18,369 nt of DNA from an uncultured Treponema sp. (GTDB lineage Bacteria > Spirochaetota > Spirochaetia > Treponematales > Treponemataceae), in contig CAKZZO010000084.1 in the NCBI GenBank assembly GCA_937885175.1, positions 1 to 18,369 of the forward strand, given 5' to 3'. Shown in pieces: positions 1 through 6,743 of this stretch. A model generated the notes under the pieces. It was given only the letters and a program-made list of their open reading frames with translations. It ran no database searches and was not told the DNA's origin. Position 1 is the first letter of the stretch; every line of letters begins with the position of its first letter. Made by a program: the position numbers and the translations under genes.

Positions 1-49
1 CCCACAATCAGAACCAGAATCTGAAGTGCTACCATTACACAATCGGGGA
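1..49 (-). tRNA. tRNA-Gln (anticodon CUG), 3' part cut off by window edge
   Basis: Read on the minus strand, the 5' acceptor strand TCCCCGA (49-43) is followed by TT, a D stem GTG/CAC around a TAATGGTAG loop, then an anticodon stem TCAGA (24-20) that pairs fully with TCTGA (12-8). The seven-base loop TTCTGGT puts CTG at 17-15, which decodes CAG glutamine codons. The variable loop has just begun at base 1; the T arm and 3' acceptor strand lie outside the window, so acceptor pairing cannot be checked. The D-arm and anticodon-arm layout matches bacterial glutamine tRNAs. Confidence 0.9.
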
Positions 50-64
50 ATGCAACGTAGAAAG

Positions 65-93
65 AATATATATCTTTTTTTTAATTTAGTCAA
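65..93 (-). promoter_or_regulatory. Sigma-70-like promoter of the tRNA-Gln gene
   Basis: On the minus strand a -35 TTGACT (93-88) and a -10 TATATT (70-65) are separated by exactly 17 bases that are nearly all A/T. Transcription would start near 58, about 9 bases before the tRNA 5' end, the short leader expected for RNase P processing. Confidence 0.75.
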
Positions 94-103
94 TATGTGC
101 TCA

Positions 104-132
104 TTGCAAAAGTCTAAAATTTTCTGTATGAT
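104..132 (+). promoter_or_regulatory. Divergent sigma-70-like promoter facing right
   Basis: A -35 TTGCAA (104-109), a 17-base spacer and a -10 TATGAT (127-132) lie back to back with the tRNA promoter, leaving 10 bases between the two -35 boxes. The predicted start is near 139. It would drive either the structured RNA at 139-345 or a leader for the EIIA-like gene. Confidence 0.55.
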
Positions 133-138
133 TGTCAT

Positions 139-345
139 GCATGAAGAAATACAATGGGTTGGGATTTTGTATCATCGTCTCTGCTTTAGTGCTTTTTACA
201 GGGCTGGCGCAACACAGCACCATTGCAGGCTGCTGGTCGGCATTGGAAAGCGAGCAGCACGTCATGCGCGCCACAGATTCACTTCCTCCCAGCCTTCCCG
301 CCGTCAGGGAGACAAAAGGCCGAAGTGAATCCCGCCTTTTTATTG
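139..345 (+). other. Candidate structured RNA or regulatory leader; also holds a weak short ORF
   Basis: Between the promoter at 104-132 and a terminator-like hairpin, four perfect stems follow one another: ATACAA 149-154 with TTGTAT 167-172; TGGCGC 215-220 with GCGCCA 268-273, enclosing GCTGCT 229-234 with AGCAGC 253-258; and GATTCACTTC 276-285 with GAAGTGAATC 322-331, extended by CTCCC 286-290 with GGGAG 307-311. I do not recognise an RNA family. A reading frame from ATG 141 to 488 begins with a signal-peptide-like stretch (MKKYNGLGFC then a hydrophobic run), but it has no Shine-Dalgarno and runs straight through the hairpins. I therefore do not call it a gene. The next gene, at 551, has no clear promoter of its own, so this may be its attenuated leader. 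Confidence 0.35.
314..341. terminator. Bidirectional terminator-like hairpin
   Basis: AAAAGGC (314-320) pairs with GCCTTTT (334-340) around a 13-base loop, giving an A-run before and a T-run after the stem, so it could work on both strands. Its loop holds the 3' arm (322-331) of the preceding 10-bp stem, so both helices can only coexist as a pseudoknot, or else they compete. On the minus strand it could stop read-through from the EAL gene, which ends at 983 without an obvious terminator. Confidence 0.45.
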
Positions 346-550
346 AGGAATTTTTCTTTTCCGTCGCCTTGTGTGCGGCGCTCCTTCTCAATCAAGAACA
401 ATACACCCGCCATCTGAAAAAAGGCTACCGCTGGCAGCCGCTTTCAAAATACCTCACCTCACTTATTTTTCGGCAGACAGTACGATAGTGCTCCTGCATG
501 ACAGCAACATTTTTTACAACACAGTGACACATGTTTTTTTGGAGAATACA

Positions 551-982
551 ATGACTAAGGAATACGAATGGATTACGCCCGCTTCCATCACGACTGATTT
601 GGAAGACGGCAACAACGAAGAAATTATCGGGCAACTTACAGAACTGCTCCGCCTTACCGGTAAAGTAACAGATCCTGCGGCCGTAGAAGAAGCGATACTC
701 AAGCGCGAACAGATTGCAAGCACCAGCATAGACGATGATATTGACGCACCCCACGCACTAACCACGGGTGTTTCTGAATTCTGCACCGCAATTGGTGTGG
801 TCTCCCACAGAAAAATCTACATTCTCATCGCATGGAATGAAAGCAATACGAGAAACCTAAAACTGCTTGCGGTACTGCTTGAATTGATTAAAAACGAAAA
901 GCAGAAGATTCTTGCCGCAGAAACGGGAAATCAGATTCACCGCATACTGACCGCCGCCCTTTCCGCAGCGGACATGCACTGA
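551..982 (+). CDS. PTS EIIA (fructose/PtsN-type) domain protein
   Basis: A 143-residue protein that is a single EIIA type-2 domain. The segment LTGKVTDPAAVEEAILKREQ, then STSIDDDIDAPHA (residues 57-69), matches the family pattern in which a histidine (here His68) takes phosphate from HPr. The C-terminal part, with a V/I-rich strand then LLAVLLELIKNE, fits the fold. The usual glycine-rich STGIGNGIAIPHA sequence is degenerate here, with acidic residues replacing the glycines. No EIIB or EIIC partner is in the window, so a regulatory PtsN-like role is more likely than sugar uptake (inference). The start is set by GGAG at 541-544, six bases before the ATG. The gene is convergent with the EAL gene with no base between their stop codons. 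An upstream in-frame extension is possible but lacks a ribosome site. Confidence 0.75.
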   Translation: MTKEYEWITPASITTDLEDGNNEEIIGQLTELLRLTGKVTDPAAVEEAILKREQIASTSIDDDIDAPHALTTGVSEFCTAIGVVSHRKIYILIAWNESNTRNLKLLAVLLELIKNEKQKILAAETGNQIHRILTAALSAADMH

Positions 983-2668
983 TTACAGGCTGTATTTTCT
1001 TGACCGCAAACGCTTTTCAAAATCTTCCTTGACAAGCGGGCGGTCATAGAGATAGCCTTGCGCCATAAGGCAGCCGTTTGCACGCAAAAAACGTGCCTGT
1101 TCTTTTGTTTCCACGCCTTCCGCAATTACCTGAATGCCCAGTTCGCGCGCCATGTTGATAATTGACCGAACAATAACCACATCAGCCTTTTTGCTCGTCT
1201 TGCCGGCAATATTATCCACCAGAGACTTGTCCATCTTGACCACATCAGCGTTCAAATCCCGCAGGAGGCTCATGGATGAATAACCGGTGCCAAAATCATC
1301 AATTGAAATGTGAAAGCCGCTTCCATGCATGACATTTACAAAGGAAATCAGGCGTTCAAGATACTTAAAGTCAGAAAGTTCCGTCAGTTCAATCTCGATG
1401 TATTTAGGGTCAATCTTGTATTTTTCCAGAATACTGATAATATCCTGTTCAAGTTTTTCGTTGGAAAGATGAATCTTTGAAAAATTAGTGGAAATCCGCA
1501 CGGGTTCAATGCCCATATCCAGCCAGTGCCGTAAGTCTTTGCAGACTTCTTCCAGCATGTAAAAGTCAAGATTCTTAATCGTGCCTTCCCTTTCCAAAAT
1601 CGAAATAAACTCGTTGGGATACATGATTTTATTGGCATGCCAGCGGGTCAAGGCCTCACAGCCGCACAGGGTGTCGTCAGCAAGCGTCACTTTTGGCTGA
1701 TAGTAGACCAAAAATTCATTGCGGGAAAGTGCACTTTTGAACATGGCAGAAACCCGCTTGTCATGGAGTGTTTTTTCAAGCATCTCCGGCTGAAAGTAGA
1801 CCGTATCCCTGTCACGAGAGCGACGCGCCGCCTGAAAGGCAATGGAAGCACAGGAAAGGACATCCTGTGGATCGGAGTCAGGCAGGATGGGAAAGACACC
1901 GCTCTTAAAATCAATGCGTACATCTTCTTTTTGTCCTTTGTTATCCACGGTGACAGGCATGCCGGTAACAAAAGCGATATAGCGGAGCAGGCAATACTTT
2001 TTGACCAGAGTAACAAAATTATCACCGCCTAGCCGACAGAAAAGTCCGTTCTCTCCCAAAAAGTTACGGACTGCCATGCTGTACTGCTTGAGGATATAGT
2101 CTCCGTTGTTGGAGCCAAACTGCTGATTGATGTACTTGAAATTCTTGATGTTTGCGAAGACGGACGCATATTCGGAAAGCTGATTCTTTGCGTACAGCTC
2201 ATCAACCTTTCGCTGAAAGCCCATCATGTTCAGAGAGCCAGTAAGCATATCAATATTCTGCGTCTGCTGCATGAGGGACAAAAGACGCAGACGGCTGCAG
2301 GAAAGATAAAGGACTTCCAGCAGAAAATCAATGTCCGACTTGTCATCATCATTCCACTTCCAGCCCATTTTTGGATGGGCAAAAAGCCTTACAGTACCGC
2401 CTTCCGCCGTATTGAACTGTTTTTCGTAAACCTCATCACTATATCCATTAGGGTCCTCATAGCCGGCAATAACCTTATTCAAGCCTTTGGGCTCATAGAC
2501 TGATTCGGGCGCGGAAAAAATAGTCTCTACTTTTCCCAGATGAAATTCATCTGCCACGCCAGGAAGGGATGCATCAATAAGGGCGACCATTTCATCAAGT
2601 GAAAAAACATCATTATTTAGAGTCTCATAAAAAGTCCTAAATTTTTCGCTCACAATTCGGAAACTCAT
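983..2668 (-). CDS. c-di-GMP phosphodiesterase with degenerate GGDEF and intact EAL domain
   Basis: A 561-residue cytoplasmic protein without clear membrane segments. Residues 1-130 are an unassigned N-terminal region. A GGDEF-like domain (about 138-300) carries RLGGDNF at 212-218, so the catalytic glutamate of GGDEF is an asparagine and cyclase activity is unlikely. The EAL domain (about 306-555) keeps its metal and catalytic set: EAL 338-340, N395, ELTE 427-430, DDFGTGYS 457-464, K478, AEGVE 516-520 and QGY 537-539. It should therefore hydrolyse c-di-GMP to pGpG. The ATG overlaps the stop of the upstream permease-kinase gene in an ATGA arrangement, which implies translational coupling and a shared signalling role. 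The protein has no receiver domain of its own, so any link to the kinase would be by contact, through its N-terminal region, or through another regulator. It ends directly against the convergent EIIA-like gene. Confidence 0.9.
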   Translation of the reverse strand: MSFRIVSEKFRTFYETLNNDVFSLDEMVALIDASLPGVADEFHLGKVETIFSAPESVYEPKGLNKVIAGYEDPNGYSDEVYEKQFNTAEGGTVRLFAHPKMGWKWNDDDKSDIDFLLEVLYLSCSRLRLLSLMQQTQNIDMLTGSLNMMGFQRKVDELYAKNQLSEYASVFANIKNFKYINQQFGSNNGDYILKQYSMAVRNFLGENGLFCRLGGDNFVTLVKKYCLLRYIAFVTGMPVTVDNKGQKEDVRIDFKSGVFPILPDSDPQDVLSCASIAFQAARRSRDRDTVYFQPEMLEKTLHDKRVSAMFKSALSRNEFLVYYQPKVTLADDTLCGCEALTRWHANKIMYPNEFISILEREGTIKNLDFYMLEEVCKDLRHWLDMGIEPVRISTNFSKIHLSNEKLEQDIISILEKYKIDPKYIEIELTELSDFKYLERLISFVNVMHGSGFHISIDDFGTGYSSMSLLRDLNADVVKMDKSLVDNIAGKTSKKADVVIVRSIINMARELGIQVIAEGVETKEQARFLRANGCLMAQGYLYDRPLVKEDFEKRLRSRKYSL

Positions 2669-5604
2669 GCTAAAAGCTCCGACAATATTTTGGTTAAGTT
2701 TTCTACATCAATAGGCTTTGCCACATGAGCATTCATGCCTGCAGCCTGCGCCTTCTGGACATCTTCTGCAAATGCGTTTGCCGTCATCGCAACAATGGGA
2801 ACATGGGCTTTTACACTGTCTTCAAATGCCCGTATAGTTCTCGTTGCCTCGTATCCGTCCATGACCGGCATCTGAATGTCCATAAGAACCGCATTGTAAT
2901 ATCCAGGTTCTGCCGCTGCAACTTTATCCACGGCATCCTTTCCGTTTACCGCCGTCTCCACCTCAAAGCCCATGTCCGCCAGAATCATCGTGGCAATCTC
3001 ACGGTTTACGTCCACATCATCCACCAAAAGCAGACGCATGGCAGCAAAGTCAAGTTCACGCTCCGGCTTTTCCACGGTAGCTTTTGCCCCAGACATTTCT
3101 TCTACAGAATCCGCACCCCTTTCTTCTCCTGCGGTCTGCAAGCGTAAAGGCAGCGTAATGACAAATTCCGTACCATTTCCCTGTTCCGTCACCACGCGGA
3201 TATCACCGCCCATAAGGTCAATAATGCTCTTGGTAATCGACATACCCAAGCCTGTTCCCTGAATGCCGCTCACCGTACTCGTCCGCTCACGCTCAAAAGC
3301 CTCAAAAACTTTTGCCGCAAATTCAGACGACATACCGATTCCACTGTCTTTCACCCTCAGTTCATAGGTGGCAAAACTTTTTTCCGCATCGGTACTGAGT
3401 TGCGTAAGAGAGACGGCAACGTTTCCACCTTCTGGCGTAAACTTATAGGCGTTGCTGATTAGGTTAAGCAGCACCCGATTCAAGCGGTTTTTGTCGCACA
3501 GTACCAGTGGGCAGGTCATCTGGGAATAATCGACCGTGTATACGATGCTCTTTCCTACCATCTGGGTGGCAAACATATCGCGCACTTCTTCCATCACCTT
3601 GCGCAGGTCGTGCGGTGATTCCTCCAAATCCATCTTGCCGCTTTCAATACGGCTCATCTCAAGAACATCGTTTATGAGTGCCAGCAGGTGCTGACTGGAG
3701 CCTTCAATTTTTTTCAGGTACTTCTTGATTTCCTCCATGCCGATGCCTTCACGCTTGGCAAGGTGAATATAGCCGATAATCGCATTCATAGGAGTACGGA
3801 TGTCATGGCTCATGTTGGAAAGAAAGACGGTCTTTGCCTTATTGCTCTCTTCCGCCGCAATTTTTTCCCGCTCCATCTGCTTTTCACGGGAGCGGATAAC
3901 AGAATAGATATTGAACATGACCACCAGCGCTATGGCAATCAGCGCCATTTGGATAACGCTATTGTTGAGCAGTGTCCTTTGCACCAGCAAAAGCTTTGAC
4001 TCCAAAAAAGCATTCTCCACACGCTGGCGGACTTCATTCTCCTCAATGCCGTACAGATTCATCTCTCCCGTATAGAAAGAGTTGATGTCTTTCACCACTT
4101 TTTCCGTACTGGCATGGGTTGTCTGACGCATCCACAAAAGCGACGTAAAGAAAATCAGAAAGAGCAGAGCAACCCACACCACTGTTGTCTTTCCAAAACG
4201 GTCTTCGGTATCACGCTTAAAGACAAGGCGGAAGAAGAGAAAACCCAAAACGCTCCAAAAGGCCAAAATCAGGTAGGATTCCGCAGAAAGGGCGCTCATC
4301 TGCCAGAGGTTGGGTACCAGCAGGAAAAGGCTGAAAAGCATTGCCATGGCACAGCCGATTACGCCCGTCACTTTTATGATGTTACTGCCTTCCCTTTTGG
4401 CAATACAATATGCGCTTGCCGATGTATAGCCGTAGGCAAAAGTCGCGCCGATTGTGGTTACGTCAACAATCCAGCCGATTGCAGTTCTTCCCAAAAAAGG
4501 AATGACCAAGGAAATAAGCGCAATAAAGAGAACGGCATTTCTTGGTCCCCCAGACTTTCCCAAAAAGGAAAAACATTTAGGAAGAATGGCATCCTTTCCC
4601 ATGGCATATAAAAGACGGCTGGCTGCAATTGTATTTCCGATGATTCCCGTAACAATCGCTCCCAGTACGGCAAGTCCCAGCACAAAAGATGCCCTGCCCC
4701 CGCCAGATTGCGCCACAGAAAAGAATACGGGCATCTGCTGACTGCCATGCATTTTTCTCAGAAAGCAAACGTATCGTGCCCAGTCAGCATATCCCTCTGG
4801 CTGAACGGCAACGGCAATAAAGGTCAGTGCCACATAGGCAAAAAGTCCAAAAATCACCGCTACTGCCATAATCAAAAAGGAACGCTTGGCTGAAAAGGTA
4901 AATTCAGACGCAGAATGAGAAATCGACTCAAATCCAACAAAGGCCCAGGGCGTTAGAGAAACAATACTGAATATCTGCAGGAAGTGGTTTTTCCTTTCGC
5001 TGAATGTCGGCGTAAAATCAACAGCAGTCAGGTTGCCGCTTTTTACTACCCACACAAGACAGAGCAGTATGCCGACCACAAGAATCAAGGCCATTACCGT
5101 CTGCACGAATACGGAAATTCGGCGGGCACACATACAGAGCAAAGTCAGAATGCACAATACGCCAATCTGCAAAAGTACTTCGCCCATGTAGATGTCATAG
5201 CCTGCAAGGCGATAGTGAAAGCCAAATTGCAGCATTGAGCCAAAAATAGTGCGGCAAATCAATGCCAGAGCCGTCAAGTTTGCCCAGAGGATTGCAATAT
5301 AGGTGAGGCTCAAAAACCATGCACTCAAAAAACCATGGTCATAACCAAAAGTCTCCTTTGCATAGGTAAAAGTACCGCCAGAATCAGGGTAACGGTTCAT
5401 CATAAAATGATAATTCATGCCTATCACCAGCATGATGACGGCACCAATTGCCATGCCGACGGCAGTTCCAACCGGTCCTGCAATCGGCAAGAAGGTTGTT
5501 CCGGGCATGACAAATGCACCCCAGCCCACGGCTGAACCAAATGCCAATGCACAAGCAGCAAAAGGAGAGAGGTAAGGGGTTAATCCGGAATTTTCTTGCT
5601 TCAT
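2665..5604 (-). CDS. Amino-acid-permease (APC)-hybrid histidine kinase fusion with receiver
   Basis: Residue numbers use the ATG at 5604 (979 residues). Residues 7-490 form an APC-family transporter unit of about 12 hydrophobic segments, with the TM1 motif SAVGWGAFVMPGT at 24-36. About 50 polar residues and another membrane helix (about 549-568) follow. A short coiled linker leads to a HisKA domain with phospho-acceptor His600 (MSHDIRTP), then an HATPase with N714/N718, DSGIGM 753-758 and GTGLGM 783-788. A C-terminal receiver has D862/D863, phospho-acceptor D909, T941 and K963. All key kinase and receiver residues are present. The likely role is sensing, perhaps with transport, of an amino acid or related solute at the inner membrane. 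No histidine phosphotransfer domain or output domain is fused. The frame stays open to a TTG at 5634; I prefer the ATG, although its GGAAG lies only 1-3 bases upstream. The EAL gene overlaps the 3' end. Confidence 0.9.
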   Translation of the reverse strand: MKQENSGLTPYLSPFAACALAFGSAVGWGAFVMPGTTFLPIAGPVGTAVGMAIGAVIMLVIGMNYHFMMNRYPDSGGTFTYAKETFGYDHGFLSAWFLSLTYIAILWANLTALALICRTIFGSMLQFGFHYRLAGYDIYMGEVLLQIGVLCILTLLCMCARRISVFVQTVMALILVVGILLCLVWVVKSGNLTAVDFTPTFSERKNHFLQIFSIVSLTPWAFVGFESISHSASEFTFSAKRSFLIMAVAVIFGLFAYVALTFIAVAVQPEGYADWARYVCFLRKMHGSQQMPVFFSVAQSGGGRASFVLGLAVLGAIVTGIIGNTIAASRLLYAMGKDAILPKCFSFLGKSGGPRNAVLFIALISLVIPFLGRTAIGWIVDVTTIGATFAYGYTSASAYCIAKREGSNIIKVTGVIGCAMAMLFSLFLLVPNLWQMSALSAESYLILAFWSVLGFLFFRLVFKRDTEDRFGKTTVVWVALLFLIFFTSLLWMRQTTHASTEKVVKDINSFYTGEMNLYGIEENEVRQRVENAFLESKLLLVQRTLLNNSVIQMALIAIALVVMFNIYSVIRSREKQMEREKIAAEESNKAKTVFLSNMSHDIRTPMNAIIGYIHLAKREGIGMEEIKKYLKKIEGSSQHLLALINDVLEMSRIESGKMDLEESPHDLRKVMEEVRDMFATQMVGKSIVYTVDYSQMTCPLVLCDKNRLNRVLLNLISNAYKFTPEGGNVAVSLTQLSTDAEKSFATYELRVKDSGIGMSSEFAAKVFEAFERERTSTVSGIQGTGLGMSITKSIIDLMGGDIRVVTEQGNGTEFVITLPLRLQTAGEERGADSVEEMSGAKATVEKPERELDFAAMRLLLVDDVDVNREIATMILADMGFEVETAVNGKDAVDKVAAAEPGYYNAVLMDIQMPVMDGYEATRTIRAFEDSVKAHVPIVAMTANAFAEDVQKAQAAGMNAHVAKPIDVENLTKILSELLA

Positions 5605-5613
5605 ACTTCCACT

Positions 5614-5642
5614 ATGATAGCACACTTTACGCAAGAAAGCAA
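5614..5642 (-). promoter_or_regulatory. Possible promoter immediately before the permease-kinase ATG
   Basis: On the minus strand TTGCTT (5642-5637), a 17-base spacer and TATCAT (5619-5614) precede the ATG at 5604 by only 9 bases. If used, the mRNA would start within two or three bases of the ATG, so it would be leaderless or nearly so. The -35 is weak (3 of 6 consensus bases). Confidence 0.4.
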
Positions 5643-5653
5643 AAAAATAGAAA

Positions 5654-6706
5654 CTAAAACCATGCAGGATTATAGAGATGGATTATGCCGCACAATTTTG
5701 CCGCCATGCAGACCAGCAGGGCTATCAGGCTCGTCGTATACATCAGCATCACGGTGCGGTTAATGTCATCAATCTCAGGCTCCCTCCACCGCCTGCCAAG
5801 ATAGGGCTTTTTTTCCAGCAGACCGCCGTAATAAGCGTCTCCCCCCAATTGCAGGCGCAGGGCTCCGGCACAGGCAGATTCCGTCTGTCCTGCATTAGGA
5901 CTTTCATGCTTATAGCGGTCACGCAAAAATGTTCTGGCGGCACGGATAGGATTATAGGGAAAGGCATAGCGGCTGAAGACCGAAACAAGATACAAGACCA
6001 AAGCGGCAAGCATCATGCAAAGAGCGGCAAGACGGGATGAAAGAAGGTTTGCAAAATCGTCAAGGCGGGCGGCAAGGGTGCCAAAATAGCGGTAGCGGCT
6101 GTTTTTGTAGCCAATCATACTGTCCATTGTGTTGATTGCCTTGTACAAAAGCGCAAGGGGGGCTCCGCCTATGCTATAGGCAATAAGAGGAGCCACAAGA
6201 CCGTCGTTCGTGCTTTCTGCCACAGTCTCCACACAGGCTTTGATTACGCCGGGTCTGTCCAATACTTCTGTATCGCGTCCAACAATGCGAGCCACCGCCT
6301 TTTGTCCGTCCTTTAGTGAACGGGAAAGGCTCATGTATACATTTTCCGCCTCATCACGCAAGCTGCGGGCGGCAAGACACTGATAGCCCCAGAAGACATC
6401 CAGTCCGTATGCTGCATAGACGAGCCAGCGAAGATTAAAACGCATGCCCGCATACATAAGCCCGTATATGACCGCAAAAGGAAGGGTATAGGCGTACATG
6501 CACACTATCAAGGCAAGCAGACCTCCGGCAAGCCTTTCGCCCCACTTTGTGTCAGGGAAGATTTCGCGAAAGAGCGATTCCAGATGAGCAATCAATTTTC
6601 CCAGCAGAACCACTGGATGCGGAAGCCAGCGCGGATCACCCAAAAGCGCATCCAGCAAAAAAGCCGCGGGAATCTTAAAAAACTGGAACAAAAGATATGT
6701 GTTCAT
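5654..6706 (-). CDS. cobD: Adenosylcobinamide-phosphate synthase CobD/CbiB
   Basis: A membrane enzyme of cobamide synthesis that attaches the aminopropanol (phosphate) arm to adenosylcobyric acid. The 350-residue length is normal for the family. Family motifs in order are GDPRWLPHPV near the N terminus (23-32), the long conserved block VGRDTEVLDRP, CVETVAESTNDGLVAPL and ARLDDFANLLSSR (about 142-225), and HESPNAGQTESACAGALRL at about 267-285. Hydrophobic segments at about 59-88, 168-188, 225-245 and 318-340 fit an integral membrane protein. The ATG at 6706 is chosen; a TTG three codons earlier is also open, and neither has a Shine-Dalgarno. The gene sits about 33 bases after the CobU-remnant/CobC gene, which works on the same pathway, on the same strand. 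No other cobalamin genes are in the window. Confidence 0.95.
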   Translation of the reverse strand: MNTYLLFQFFKIPAAFLLDALLGDPRWLPHPVVLLGKLIAHLESLFREIFPDTKWGERLAGGLLALIVCMYAYTLPFAVIYGLMYAGMRFNLRWLVYAAYGLDVFWGYQCLAARSLRDEAENVYMSLSRSLKDGQKAVARIVGRDTEVLDRPGVIKACVETVAESTNDGLVAPLIAYSIGGAPLALLYKAINTMDSMIGYKNSRYRYFGTLAARLDDFANLLSSRLAALCMMLAALVLYLVSVFSRYAFPYNPIRAARTFLRDRYKHESPNAGQTESACAGALRLQLGGDAYYGGLLEKKPYLGRRWREPEIDDINRTVMLMYTTSLIALLVCMAAKLCGIIHLYNPAWF

Positions 6707-6714
6707 CGAAAGCA

Positions 6715-6743
6715 ATGATAGCAGATTAGCACGCTTTTGTCAC
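6715..6743 (-). promoter_or_regulatory. Promoter overlapping the end of the upstream gene, directly before cobD
   Basis: On the minus strand GTGACA (6743-6738, 5 of 6 consensus) and TATCAT (6720-6715, 5 of 6) are separated by 17 bases. Only 8 bases lie between the -10 box and the cobD ATG, so transcription would begin within two bases of the start codon. The -35 box covers the stop codon of the upstream gene. Confidence 0.5.

Noticed and set aside
225..260. SRP (4.5S) RNA-like stretch GGTCGGCATTGGAAAGCGAGCAGC region
   Set aside because: It only loosely resembles the helix 8 consensus; the GGAA tetraloop is not closed correctly and the SRP outer helix is missing.
200..345. Cobalamin-riboswitch-like fragments (GCCACAG, CCTTCCCG, GTCAGGGAGAC)
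   Set aside because: Pieces resemble conserved boxes, but the CGGGAAGG-like part is on the opposite strand to the B12-box-like part, the box lacks its ACCTGCC end, and no cobalamin gene follows on the plus strand.
141..488. Short ORF with signal-peptide-like N terminus
   Set aside because: No Shine-Dalgarno, it reads straight through strong hairpins and a terminator-like element, and the C-terminal half has no protein-like pattern. Kept only as an alternative reading of the 139-345 unit.
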